Source of the DNA: Sediminimonas sp.
GTDB taxonomy: Bacteria; Pseudomonadota; Alphaproteobacteria; Rhodobacterales; Rhodobacteraceae
Direction: 5' to 3'
DNA length: 64,000 bases
Assembly (NCBI RefSeq): GCF_024637375.1
Contig: NZ_JAGXFK010000039.1
Location: 17,924 to 81,923, forward strand
A program made the translations under genes and the position numbers. Positions 1-8,821 of the stretch are shown piece by piece (positions within the stretch are counted from its first letter, which is position 1; the number at the start of each line of letters is the position of its first letter). A model generated the notes under the pieces. That model was not told the origin of the DNA. It made no database searches and worked only from the letters and a program-made list of their open reading frames with translations.

Positions 1-20
1 GTATCACGCCGCCTGCGCGT

Positions 21-95
21 TGGGGTGTAGCCAAGTGGTAAGGCAGCAGTTTTTGGTACTGTGTATCGTAGGTTCGAATCCTACCACCCCAGCCA
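21..95 (+). tRNA. tRNA-Gln (anticodon TTG)
   Basis: The acceptor stem pairs 21-27 with 85-91 (7 bp), the discriminator is G92 and CCA is encoded at 93-95. The anticodon arm pairs 46-50 with 58-62 around a 7-base loop, with TTG at 53-55, which reads the glutamine codon CAA. The T arm contains the canonical GGTTCGAATCC. The last 20 bases (76-95) recur exactly at 42577-42596, so this tRNA is the integration site of the island and its 3' end is supplied by the element. Confidence 0.95.
76..95 (+). repeat. attL: 20-bp tRNA 3'-end direct repeat
   Basis: The sequence gaatcctaccaccccagcca, the 3' end of tRNA-Gln, is repeated without mismatch at 42577-42596. Identity stops on both sides of the 20 bases (c/a before, a/g after). 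Together with the adjacent integrase gene this marks the left attachment site. Confidence 0.88.
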
Positions 96-2579
96 ATGAC
101 CTCCAAAAACCTCATATTTCCCAATGGGATAGCCGTTGATCAAGCGGCCAGCCTCCCGTCTCCACGTCGCGGTGGTTCACAAACTGGTTCACATCGTGCG
201 CGGTGTAGAACGCGGGAACCGTCGAGAAAATGGGGACTTCACCTCGTTCGCAGAAACGGGATCTTCTATTTCCGGCGGCGCTGGCCCGAAAATATCCGGC
301 GTCTCGGCGCACCTGCATTTCTGTCGGTTTCGCTTCGTACGCACGTTCTCGCCGAAGCGGTAAAGCGGTCGGCCGACCTGCTGTCCGCAGTCGAAGCAGG
401 AGAGAGAAACGTGCTCGAGGAACTTCAGGACAGTCCGGTCTGCGAGGCGCGGGTCCAATCGATGCTGCGAGAGATCGTGAGGCAGGCCATGGCCGGCATG
501 ATCGCTCGACAGGAGAGCGATGCTCCCGTCGATACTTCCGACGCGAGCCTCTGCCGGATCAATGCAGAGGCAAGCCTGATCCGGGACGCTCAGCAGGCCA
601 GGGACTGGTCGGTTGCCTCCGCGTTCGCTGGAGAAATCGCACGGCAGAATGGCCTCGATCCCGAAGCTGTCGAGGCGCCCGCGGTCGCCCGGCAAGTCCT
701 CTCCCTCATGCGCCGACTGAACGAATTGGGCGCGCGCGTCGAGAGAGAGTTCGATGATCACCTCAATGCCGGGCGGGATCTTCTCATCGACAATGGACTG
801 CCGCCGTCCCGGGACGCCATGAAGCCGCCGATGCGGTTGTCAGACGCAATCGAGAAAGCGTGCGAGGAGGCCCCTCAGGACGTGGAGAGCAAGATCCGCG
901 TTGTCGGCAAACTCGCCGTGGCGTTCTTCGAAGACGTTCCGGTGTCATCGATCGTGCTGGAGCAGTCTTTCGAGTTCCTCTTCACCGTCTGGATGCTGCC
1001 GAAGGGTTGGGGCAAGACCCACGGTCGGAATCGTCACGGCCAAGCCGGTCGGAAGCTTTGTCCTCTCGAAGAAATACGCGAAGCCGACGCGAAGGACGCT
1101 GAACTTGTCGAGGAGATCATGAGCCTCGACACGCTGTCGGTGCCGGATAAGCGTCGTCGGCTGGTGCAGGAACTGACCCCGCGGCTGACCGATGGATACC
1201 TGTTCGTCCAGCGCGACATGCTCAACCGCATTTTCCGCGCAGCACTCGGGAAAAAGCGCGTCGGCCGCGATGTCGATGACGAGGATCGCGTCGTTCCATC
1301 TCACTCCCAACTCAAGAACCGGCTGCGGGCCTGGCACAAATCCCAAAAGACCCCCTGCAAACTCCCCACCCGCGTCTCGCGGCCGAAGCGGCGCATGTCC
1401 TGGTCGCTCGAACACGTATCACGGCTCCTCCGTTCGCCGATTTATTTGGGCACCTCCTCGCCCAAGCAGCGCAGCCGCAAGGCGACAGTGCGAAAGAGAT
1501 ACATCATCAGGGATGCGATCTATTGGGTTCCGCTCATCATGATTACGATGGGCGTCCGCCCCGAGGAAATCCTCCAGGCTGCCGTGCAGGACGTCGTTCG
1601 CCGCGATGGCATTCTCTGCCTCTTGGTCGGAGACGAGGAGGACGCGGTGTTGAAGAACGAACAATCGCGGCGCGTCTTGCCCATCCCGCAGATCCTTCTT
1701 GATCTCGGTTTCCGGCAATGGATCGTCGCGAGAAGGAAGTCTGGCGAAACCTGGCTTTTCCCTGAAATCCAGCCTGACAAAAGCCACGGCCGGCGGTCAC
1801 AGATCTTCGGCGATCGCCTGCGGAATCTCCTCAAGACACTCGAGCTGCAAGACGCGCGCGAAGACATCTATGCCATGCGGCGCACGCTGTCCTCAAAGCT
1901 CATGGGCCTGGGCATCGACACCGGCACGCGCCAAAGGATCCTCGGCCACCTCGAGGGAACGACCATCGACCGGCACTATTCGGATCATGGTCTTCTGGAA
2001 CTGAAGGACCTGCTCGACGCCGTCGACTACGGGATCGAAGTCGGCAGCGACAGACGGTTTGGCTTCCCGATTATTGTCGGCAACCGCACCGCCCTGCAGG
2101 CGGTCCTCGATGTCGACGTGGCGTTGACCGATCGCCGGGAAGTCTCCGCCGTTCAACTCCGGGATGCAGAAACAGACGAGATCGTGTTCGAAGCCAGCAT
2201 CTCCGGCCGCAAGGCCCCATCGGGATATCCCTGGAATGGATGCCGTCAGCTCGAGGAAATGGACGTTGCCGCCCGGATCATCTCGCTCAGCCGGCAATAT
2301 TCTCTCACCATGCCGGCGAGCGAAGAGGCCATGGGCTTCGCCAGCGAGTATCTCGCCAGCCGCTTCTTCCTTGAGAAACACAAGGAAAGGTATGACGACC
2401 GCTGCTGGGTCTCCGAGAACAGGGGCCTTCTTGAGATCGACTGGGAGGGAGGCGACACCCTCGGCTATGATTTCCGCGTCCAGACTGCCGATGTCGAATG
2501 GCGCTACGAGGTAAAGTCTAACTTGGACTATGCATTCGAATTCGAGTTTTCGCAGAATGAGATGCGCGTGGCGGCCTGA
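96..2579 (+). CDS. tyrosine recombinase (island integrase) with DUF3883-like tail
   Basis: This 827-residue site-specific recombinase would catalyse integration and excision of the island at tRNA-Gln. Residues about 46-100 (a short basic, aromatic segment with FYFRRRWP) resemble the N-terminal domain of DUF6538-type integrases. The catalytic set is visible: Arg488 in GVRPEEIL, Arg595 in YAMRRT (Tyr592 stands where HxxR usually has His), His618 in LGH and the nucleophile Tyr628 in RHYSD. Residues about 740-827 resemble DUF3883, a PD-(D/E)XK-like fold: GYDF (Asp792) followed by EVK (Glu805, Lys807) and a QNE motif. That domain stops abruptly after RVAA, where an IS256 remnant begins on the other strand, so the C-terminus is probably truncated. 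The ATG directly follows the tRNA CCA; no Shine-Dalgarno is visible and no alternative start lies in the first 45 codons, so the start is uncertain. Confidence 0.85.
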   Translation: MTSKNLIFPNGIAVDQAASLPSPRRGGSQTGSHRARCRTREPSRKWGLHLVRRNGIFYFRRRWPENIRRLGAPAFLSVSLRTHVLAEAVKRSADLLSAVEAGERNVLEELQDSPVCEARVQSMLREIVRQAMAGMIARQESDAPVDTSDASLCRINAEASLIRDAQQARDWSVASAFAGEIARQNGLDPEAVEAPAVARQVLSLMRRLNELGARVEREFDDHLNAGRDLLIDNGLPPSRDAMKPPMRLSDAIEKACEEAPQDVESKIRVVGKLAVAFFEDVPVSSIVLEQSFEFLFTVWMLPKGWGKTHGRNRHGQAGRKLCPLEEIREADAKDAELVEEIMSLDTLSVPDKRRRLVQELTPRLTDGYLFVQRDMLNRIFRAALGKKRVGRDVDDEDRVVPSHSQLKNRLRAWHKSQKTPCKLPTRVSRPKRRMSWSLEHVSRLLRSPIYLGTSSPKQRSRKATVRKRYIIRDAIYWVPLIMITMGVRPEEILQAAVQDVVRRDGILCLLVGDEEDAVLKNEQSRRVLPIPQILLDLGFRQWIVARRKSGETWLFPEIQPDKSHGRRSQIFGDRLRNLLKTLELQDAREDIYAMRRTLSSKLMGLGIDTGTRQRILGHLEGTTIDRHYSDHGLLELKDLLDAVDYGIEVGSDRRFGFPIIVGNRTALQAVLDVDVALTDRREVSAVQLRDAETDEIVFEASISGRKAPSGYPWNGCRQLEEMDVAARIISLSRQYSLTMPASEEAMGFASEYLASRFFLEKHKERYDDRCWVSENRGLLEIDWEGGDTLGYDFRVQTADVEWRYEVKSNLDYAFEFEFSQNEMRVAA

Positions 2580-2613
2580 TCTCCTTGTTGACGCGCTCCA
2601 GTGGGTTGGCAAC
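2578..2613 (-). pseudogene. IS256-family transposase remnant (about 12 codons)
   Basis: Read on the minus strand this short stretch encodes ANPLERVNKEI, the highly conserved motif near the C-terminus of mutator/IS256 transposases. Homology ends at the point where the integrase ORF meets its stop codon. The fragment therefore probably marks the breakpoint that truncated the integrase's DUF3883-like domain. Confidence 0.55.
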
Positions 2614-2981
2614 CGATATGCAGATCCCGGTGCCAATGTCCGGCCCCGATCCACGGATCAGGGTATATGGTGCGACCATCCGGGACAGAGGCTCGCCGAC
2701 CTCACGGCGGCAGGCTGCTCGGGAAACTCGACCAATGACTGACGTTGAACGTTCGCCCGAGATCCTCGCCGCAACCGAGCGCACGTCAGCTACCGAGAAG
2801 CGCCTTGAAGAAGACGTTGTGCGCATTTCCTGCTGGATCGACGCAAAACACCCGGGATGCCCAACGGCTCTTGAAATCCAGCGTCACTATTGCTGCAAGG
2901 GTGGCCGAGTTTTGCACCGCCGTTCTCAAGGTCGCTTGCGGGGTGGCTACTCGCTCCGGCGCGGCATGCGCGCGCCGGTCG
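2614..2981. other. gap between integrase and RpiR gene
   Basis: About 370 bp. A plus-strand frame from 2736 encodes a charged peptide of about 60 residues (starting MTDVERSP) that I cannot assign, and it runs into the antisense of the RpiR gene. No Shine-Dalgarno or family motif supports it. This is probably degenerate DNA left by IS activity. Confidence 0.4.
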
Positions 2982-3848
2982 TCAGTCTTGGAATGCCCCG
3001 AAGCGGTCCTGCAGCTTGCGCATTCGGTTTAACCGGCCCGCGACCGCATCGCCAAGGTGTGTGATAATATCGTCCAACAGGAGCTCTGTCAGGCATGAGA
3101 AGGGCGCCTGGCTGTCCCAGAACAACCCCGAATCCGTGCGCAGCGGCAGCACGATGTCGGTGTAATCGCGTGCCCAATAGCAGTGGGAATCGCAGATCAG
3201 CACGATCGACACCCCTTCCTCTACCGCCGCTGAGAGAAGCGCGTGGCTGAGCTGCGTGTAGCGGCGCATCTCGAACATCACGATGCAGCGGCGGTACTGG
3301 GTGCCGGCGAAGATCTCGGCAAAGGTGCCGTCGCGGCCGTCCTGTTGGTGCACCCCGTCGCGCAGGTAGGACAGGCGCCCGGCGAAGCTGGAAGCGATCC
3401 CGCTGATCGTCTGGAACCCCGCGACATGGACCTGGCTCGCGCCCGAAACCGTTTCGACAGCCGAGGTCCATGCGGGAGTGCCGCGCAACTCGTGGGCGCT
3501 TTGCAGGCCGTTGACCTCCAGCTCGAAATTGTCCCAGCGGCCCGCCTGTTCCTTGGCGTCCTTGATGCGCTCCAGCCGGTTGGACACCAGCACCGGTGCC
3601 GCCTCGATTTCGTTGCGCAGGTCGACCTTCAGTTCGTTGAAGCCCTGATATCCCATCGTCCGCAGGAATCGCCCCACGGTCATCTGGCTGACCCCCACAG
3701 TCTCGGCGATCGAGGCTGCGGTCTCGAAGGCCAGCCCATCGAAGTTAATCAGCATGTAGTTCGCGATTGCCTTCTCGGCCTTTGTGAAGCGCGGGAAGTT
3801 TCGCGTCAGCCGCTCGTGCAGGCCGGTGCCATTCTGCTGTCCGTTCAA
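2982..3848 (-). CDS. MurR/RpiR family transcriptional regulator
   Basis: A 288-residue regulator with an N-terminal HTH_6 domain (the TKAEKAIANYML...FETAASIAE..GVSQMTVGRFLR pattern, residues about 15-75) and a C-terminal SIS sugar-phosphate-binding-like domain (QVHVAGFQ, then VEEGVSIVLICD). RpiR proteins repress or activate catabolic operons in response to a phosphorylated or small ligand. I chose the TTG at 3848: it overlaps the amidase stop codon (TTGA) and has AGGGAGG five bases upstream. An in-frame ATG at 3878 would add 10 residues inside the amidase gene. It probably controls the amidase and the divergent ABC operon. The ligand is unknown. Confidence 0.87.
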   Translation of the reverse strand: MNGQQNGTGLHERLTRNFPRFTKAEKAIANYMLINFDGLAFETAASIAETVGVSQMTVGRFLRTMGYQGFNELKVDLRNEIEAAPVLVSNRLERIKDAKEQAGRWDNFELEVNGLQSAHELRGTPAWTSAVETVSGASQVHVAGFQTISGIASSFAGRLSYLRDGVHQQDGRDGTFAEIFAGTQYRRCIVMFEMRRYTQLSHALLSAAVEEGVSIVLICDSHCYWARDYTDIVLPLRTDSGLFWDSQAPFSCLTELLLDDIITHLGDAVAGRLNRMRKLQDRFGAFQD

Positions 3849-5275
3849 TTGCGCCTCCCTGCCAGGCGTTGGAACCATGGCTCCGTCTGCTCGATCTGTC
3901 CGGCCAGCCGGAACAAGATATCCTCGCGCCCGAAATCGGCCGAGGCCATTACGCCCACCGGCAGCCCTTCGTCGGTCCAGTGCAGTGGCAGAGACATGCT
4001 GGGCTGTCCGGTGACATTGAACATCTGCGTGAAAGGCGAGAAGGTCGCAAGAGCCTCGCGGTAGGTCGCCAGATCGTCGGTATCGGTTCGCTGCGTGCCC
4101 AGAAGCGGCGGCGGGTGGCCCAGCGTCGGGCTGAGCACCACGTCGTAGCGCTCATGGAACGCGGCCATGCGGCGGCCCTGCGCGTGAACCTCGGCCAGGG
4201 CGCGCGGGTAGTCCTCCACCCGCATGTGGCGGCTCGCCTCGACGGCGCTCCAACTGACGGCATCCACGTGGTCCGGTCCCAGCGTGCGACCCTGCGCCCG
4301 CCCGATCGCCGCGATGGTGCGGGAGACGTTACTGGCGACGAGAATCCAGACGGCCTCACCCAGTGGCTCCCAATCGCCGGGCAGCGTTGCCTCCTCGACT
4401 TCGTGCCCCAGGGCTTCAAGGAGCTTTGCGGCTTCCAGCGCCGCCTGCTGGCATGCTGGATCCACCAGCCGGCCCGATGGCGGTGTCATTTGCAAAGCAA
4501 CGCGCAAGCGGCCCGGATCGGTCGCCGCCTCCTCGACATAGGGACGCTCGCGCGGCGGCGCCCAGTAGGGATCGCCCGGCGCAGCGCCCTGTGTCGCGTC
4601 CAGCAACGCTGCACTGTCGCGCACCGAGCGTGTCAACACATGCGCCACGGCCAAGCTGCCCCAGCCTTCGCCCACGCTCGGCCCCGAAGGCGTGCGGGCG
4701 CGCGTAGGCTTCATCCCGAAAAGTCCGCAGCAGGAGGCAGGGATGCGGATGGAGCCGCCCCCGTCGCTGGCGTGAGCCGCCGGAACGATCCCCGCGGCCA
4801 CCGCCGCCGCGCTGCCGCCGGATGAGCCGCCCGCGATGCGCGTGGGATCCCAGGGGTTGCGGGTGACACCGGTCAGGCTGGTCTCGGTCGAGGCGGCGAG
4901 GGCGAACTCCGGCGTGGTGGTCTTGCCGAAGATGACGAGCCCCGCGGCCTTGTAGCGCTCTACCAGAGTCGAATCCGCGCCCGCGACCTGATCCGCCAGG
5001 ATACGTGCGCCCAGGGTCGTGGGGGTGCCCGCAAGATCGGCCGACGCATCCTTCAGCAGAAAGGGCACGCCCTTGAAGGGTCCGTCGGGAAGGCCGGCGG
5101 ACAGGGCGGTGCGACCGTGATCGTAGAGCTTTTGGGACAGCGCGTTGATGCCGGGATTCTCCTGCTCCGCCGCGGCGATGGCGGTTTCCAGAAGTTCCTC
5201 CGCCGGGACCTCGCCGTCGGCGACAAGCTGTGCCAGCGCCGTCGCATCGTGCTGTCTGTATGCGTCGAAATTCAT
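3845..5275 (-). CDS. amidase (amidase-signature family)
   Basis: A 476-residue amidase hydrolysing an amide bond of an unidentified substrate. The Ser-cisSer-Lys triad is visible as Lys75 (LLKDAS), Ser151 (AGGSSGGS) and Ser175 (DGGGSIRIP). Length is typical of the family; the closest known functional types are general amidases and 6-aminohexanoate-cyclic-dimer hydrolase-like enzymes. There is no signal peptide, so it is cytoplasmic. The start ATG follows GCGAGGG closely. It is the first gene of a minus-strand pair with the RpiR regulator and is divergent from the dipeptide ABC transporter, suggesting that imported amides or peptides are its substrates. Confidence 0.9.
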   Translation of the reverse strand: MNFDAYRQHDATALAQLVADGEVPAEELLETAIAAAEQENPGINALSQKLYDHGRTALSAGLPDGPFKGVPFLLKDASADLAGTPTTLGARILADQVAGADSTLVERYKAAGLVIFGKTTTPEFALAASTETSLTGVTRNPWDPTRIAGGSSGGSAAAVAAGIVPAAHASDGGGSIRIPASCCGLFGMKPTRARTPSGPSVGEGWGSLAVAHVLTRSVRDSAALLDATQGAAPGDPYWAPPRERPYVEEAATDPGRLRVALQMTPPSGRLVDPACQQAALEAAKLLEALGHEVEEATLPGDWEPLGEAVWILVASNVSRTIAAIGRAQGRTLGPDHVDAVSWSAVEASRHMRVEDYPRALAEVHAQGRRMAAFHERYDVVLSPTLGHPPPLLGTQRTDTDDLATYREALATFSPFTQMFNVTGQPSMSLPLHWTDEGLPVGVMASADFGREDILFRLAGQIEQTEPWFQRLAGRRN

Positions 5276-5407
5276 CCCTCGCCTTTCTACCGTTATAGGA
5301 AATAACTTGTCTTGACTTCATGGGAGACAAATAACATCGTCGTCAACATGTTCCTTGTGAACGCATAAAAAGAACAAACCCGAACACCGACAGAGAGGAT
5401 TGAAACG
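5276..5407. promoter_or_regulatory. divergent promoter region, amidase / ABC operon
   Basis: A 132-bp AT-richer intergenic region between divergent operons. It contains TTGACT at about 5312 on the plus strand, a -35-like hexamer without a clear -10 at ideal spacing, and a small palindrome GTTCcttgtGAAC near 5350. These are plausible sites for the RpiR regulator encoded next door. The assignment is inferred from position only. Confidence 0.4.
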
Positions 5408-6952
5408 ATGACATCCCGGAAACTTCTCGGCAGCGTTGCTGCCGCCGCACTCATGGGGCTTGCCGCGCTGCCCCTCCATGCACAAGAGGGCACGCTGACC
5501 TGGGGTAAACCGGCCGAGATCACCGGTTTCGACGTTCATGTGGCTGGCACCGTCGCCTCTTGGGAAATGTACCAGATGGTCTATGAAACCCTGCTGTCCG
5601 CCGACGACGAATTGGGCCTGCAGGCCGGGCTTGCCGAAAGCTGGGAACAAACCTCGGACACGACCTATACTCTGACCATCCGCGAGGGGGCTGCATTTTC
5701 CAACGGGCGCGCGGTGACGACCGATGACGTGATCGGCAGTTTCGAGCGGATCAAGAACCCCGAAACCGCCTCCTATTGGTCGCACCAGCTGGGCGATATC
5801 GCCAGCATCGAGGCGGTGGGCGACCGCACGGTGCAGGTGGAACTGGCCAAACCGCACGCGACTTTCCTGCCCGCGCTTGCCCACATAACCGCGGCGATCC
5901 TGCCGATGAAGGAACTGCGCGAGGGCAGCTTCGATCCGACGCAGGAGATGATGGGCTCCGGCCCCTTCATGGTGGAAAACCACAACCAGGACGAAAGCTG
6001 GACGCTAAAGGCCAACCCCCATTACTGGCGCGACGGTTATCCGCTGGCCGCGACGCTGGAGGTGCCGATCATCCCCGATGAATCCGCCCGCATTGCCGCG
6101 ATCCGCGACGGTCGGATCGACTTCACGACCTTCGAGAACCCCGACGTGCAGCGGATGCTGGGTACCAACGCACAGGTCGAGATCCAGCCGCAACAGACGA
6201 CCAACTACTATCGTCTGGACGTGAATGCTCTGAAAGAAGACTCGGCCTTTTTCGACAAGAGGGTGCGCCAGGCGATGAACCTCTCCCTGGACCGCGAGGC
6301 GATCAACAACTTTGTCTTCGACGGCTCCAGCGCCGTGGACTATCCGGTGCCCGCGGCCTTCGGCAAGGACGCTTGCCGTGACCTCGACACCTACGCGATG
6401 CCCCGCGACGAACGGCTTGAGAAAGCCCGCGGCCTTCTGGAAGAGGCCGGCAATACTTCGCCCGAGGTGGCGCTGACCATCAGCTCCGCGAACCCGGTTC
6501 TGGGCCGCATCGGTCAGGTCGTGCAGCAGAACCTTTCGGAGGCGGGCTTCGAGGTGGAGATCAACCAGGTGCCCACCGCGGAATACCTGCAGAAGGTCTT
6601 TACCGATGGCGACTTCGACTTCTCCGCCTCGTGGCTGGCCGGCTACACAGACCCGGGCATGGTCATCAAGTGGTGGGACCCGAACTTCGCCGTCTGGAAC
6701 CTGTCCTTCCAGCAGAACGTGCCGGAGCTGAGCGAGGCGCTGAAAGAGGTCTCCTCCATTGCCGACGAGGCGGTGCGCGACGAGAAGCTGGTCGAGATAT
6801 GCGAGATGATCGATGACGGCGCGAACCTGCTCGCACTGGTGGGCAAGTCGGATTACGTCGTCTATCGCAACGACCAGGTCGAGGTGGTGGTGGCCGATCG
6901 CTCCGGCTCTGCCAACACCTATCAGTACATCGCCGAGTTCGATCCCAAGTAA
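5408..6952 (+). CDS. peptide ABC transporter, periplasmic binding protein
   Basis: A 514-residue SBP_bac_5 family solute-binding protein (DppA/OppA type) that captures peptides or related solutes in the periplasm. A signal peptide is evident: MTSRKLLG, a hydrophobic Ala-rich core, cleavage after LHA. The family pattern of YETLL...L.AGLAESWEQTSDTTYTLTIREG and FSNGRAVTTDDV occurs in residues about 55-110. It is the first gene of a seven-gene operon with two permeases, two ATPases, a hydrolase and a deacylase. The 63-bp gap before the permease is the largest in the operon and may allow higher expression of this subunit. Confidence 0.92.
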   Translation: MTSRKLLGSVAAAALMGLAALPLHAQEGTLTWGKPAEITGFDVHVAGTVASWEMYQMVYETLLSADDELGLQAGLAESWEQTSDTTYTLTIREGAAFSNGRAVTTDDVIGSFERIKNPETASYWSHQLGDIASIEAVGDRTVQVELAKPHATFLPALAHITAAILPMKELREGSFDPTQEMMGSGPFMVENHNQDESWTLKANPHYWRDGYPLAATLEVPIIPDESARIAAIRDGRIDFTTFENPDVQRMLGTNAQVEIQPQQTTNYYRLDVNALKEDSAFFDKRVRQAMNLSLDREAINNFVFDGSSAVDYPVPAAFGKDACRDLDTYAMPRDERLEKARGLLEEAGNTSPEVALTISSANPVLGRIGQVVQQNLSEAGFEVEINQVPTAEYLQKVFTDGDFDFSASWLAGYTDPGMVIKWWDPNFAVWNLSFQQNVPELSEALKEVSSIADEAVRDEKLVEICEMIDDGANLLALVGKSDYVVYRNDQVEVVVADRSGSANTYQYIAEFDPK

Positions 6953-7015
6953 GAGCCTGCGCCGGCGGGGCGGGCCCGGTGCCTGCCTCGTCAATGCGCC
7001 GCTACAAGGTCAGAC

Positions 7016-7966
7016 ATGCGACTTCTTCTCTATCTTCTCCCACGGGTGGCGGCCGCGCTGATCACGCTTTTGGGCGTCTCGGTCCTGGTCTTCCTGGCGC
7101 TGCGGATGATTCCCGGCGGCTATGCCGATATCCTGCTGGGCCCCTTCGTCACCCCCGAAGCGCGCGAGGCGATCAGCCAGCGCTATGGGCTGGATCAGCC
7201 AATGATTGTCCAGTACTGGCGATGGCTGGTGTCGCTCCTGCAGGGGGATTTCGGCATCTCGATGGTGACGCAGAAACCGGTGATCCATGAATTCATCCGC
7301 CGTGCGCCGGTGACGCTGGAGTTGGCGTTCATCGCGCTCGGGCTCGCGCTTGCCGTGGGGCTGCCGCTCGGCGTCGCTTCGGGCATCCGCAGGGGCGGGC
7401 GCAAGGGACTCGATGCCGCGCGTGTGGTCGGTGCCATAGGGGCCAGCGTGCCGGATTTCGTCGTCGGCTCGGTCCTGATTTTCATCTTCTCGGTCTGGAG
7501 CTTGTGGTTTCGCGTCGGTGGCTACGTCCCGTTCACCGACGATCCCGTGGGTAACCTTCAGACGATGCTGTTGCCGGGGCTGACGCTGTCGCTCTTCGGC
7601 ATCGCGCTGGTGCTTCGAACCACCCGTGACGCCGTGCTGCGGGTGATGACCGAAGGCTACATCACCGCCGCCGTCGCCCGGGGCGAGACGCCGCGCGCCA
7701 TCATCCGGCTGCATATCCTGCGCAACGCCGCGATCCCGGTGGTGACGGTGGTGACGACATATTTCGGCTTCCTGCTCGGCGGCGCCGTGGTGGTCGAGGT
7801 TCTGTTCTCGATCCCCGGTTTTGGGCTGTTTACTTTCAACGGGCTGCTGAACCGCGATTATGCGATCGTACAGGCGGGGGTGCTGCTGGCCGCCGGGGTT
7901 TTCGTGGCCATCAACATGACGGCCGATTTTCTCTATGCGGTGATCGACCCGCGCGTGGGGAGTTGA
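7016..7966 (+). CDS. peptide ABC transporter permease (DppB type)
   Basis: A 316-residue inner-membrane permease. The N-terminus (RLLLYLLPRVAAALITLLGVSVLVF) is the first transmembrane helix typical of DppB. The EAA loop that contacts the ATPase is present near AVARGETPRAIIRLHILRNA, followed by FSIPGFGL...RDY, a DppB hallmark. It pairs with the downstream DppC-like permease four bases away to form the translocation pore. Confidence 0.93.
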   Translation: MRLLLYLLPRVAAALITLLGVSVLVFLALRMIPGGYADILLGPFVTPEAREAISQRYGLDQPMIVQYWRWLVSLLQGDFGISMVTQKPVIHEFIRRAPVTLELAFIALGLALAVGLPLGVASGIRRGGRKGLDAARVVGAIGASVPDFVVGSVLIFIFSVWSLWFRVGGYVPFTDDPVGNLQTMLLPGLTLSLFGIALVLRTTRDAVLRVMTEGYITAAVARGETPRAIIRLHILRNAAIPVVTVVTTYFGFLLGGAVVVEVLFSIPGFGLFTFNGLLNRDYAIVQAGVLLAAGVFVAINMTADFLYAVIDPRVGS

Positions 7967-7969
7967 ACG

Positions 7970-8821
7970 ATGCGCACCGCGATCTACTGGCTGTCCCGCA
8001 TCTGGCGCAGTGACGCGCTGTCGGCCTTCGGGTTGGCATCGCTCCTTCTGCTAATTTTCCTCGGCATCTTCGGGCCGTTGCTTCCGCTGGGCGATCCCAC
8101 GCAGATCGCCGCCGGTCCGCGCCTCGGGCCGCCGACGCCGCAGCATCCCTTCGGCACCGATGAGCTGGGGCGGTCCTTCCTGCCCCGCGTGGTGCAGGGG
8201 ATTCGGGCGACCTTCCTGCTTTCGGCGATCGCGGTGCTGATCTCGGCCATGATCGGGACATTCCTGGGCATGGCCGCGGGCTATTTCGGCCGCGCGGTGG
8301 ACATCATGGTGGCGCGTGGGGCCGACATCCTGTTTGCCTTCCCGGCGCTGCTGGTCGGGCTTCTGGTCGCGGCCGTCCTCGGGCCGGGCCAGGTTTCGGC
8401 CATCGCGGTGATCGCCATCGCCACGCTGCCGCTGCTGATCCGCGTCGTCCGCTCGGTCACTCTGAGCGTCGCCGGGCGCGGCTTCGTCACCGCGGCCGAG
8501 GTCGCCGGCGCCTCGGCCGGGCGCATCCTGCTGCTGCACATCCTGCCCAACGTCATGGGCGCGGTGATGGTGCAACTGACCTACGCCCTTTCCATCGGCA
8601 TGATCATCGAAAGCGCGCTCAGCTTCCTCGGCCTCGGGGTGCAGCCGCCGGATGCCTCGCTGGGCTCGCTCCTGCGTCAGGGCAGCGCCTATCTGACGAT
8701 CGCGCCGTGGATGGCGATGAGCTCGGGCGCGGTGCTGTCGCTGGCGATCATGTCGGTCAACCTCGTCGGTGACGCGGTGCGCGACGCGCTGGAACCGCTC
8801 AAGGGAAGGGATCTGACATGA
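7970..8821 (+). CDS. peptide ABC transporter permease (DppC type)
   Basis: A 283-residue second permease. The N-terminal membrane segment is followed by the DppC signature FGTDELGRSFLPRVVQGIR, in the periplasmic loop before the core domain, and by an EAA loop (TAAEVAGASAGRILLLHILPN). The C-terminus has GLGVQPPDASLG, also typical. The stop overlaps the start of the first ATPase gene (ATGA), indicating coupled translation. Confidence 0.93.
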   Translation: MRTAIYWLSRIWRSDALSAFGLASLLLLIFLGIFGPLLPLGDPTQIAAGPRLGPPTPQHPFGTDELGRSFLPRVVQGIRATFLLSAIAVLISAMIGTFLGMAAGYFGRAVDIMVARGADILFAFPALLVGLLVAAVLGPGQVSAIAVIAIATLPLLIRVVRSVTLSVAGRGFVTAAEVAGASAGRILLLHILPNVMGAVMVQLTYALSIGMIIESALSFLGLGVQPPDASLGSLLRQGSAYLTIAPWMAMSSGAVLSLAIMSVNLVGDAVRDALEPLKGRDLT

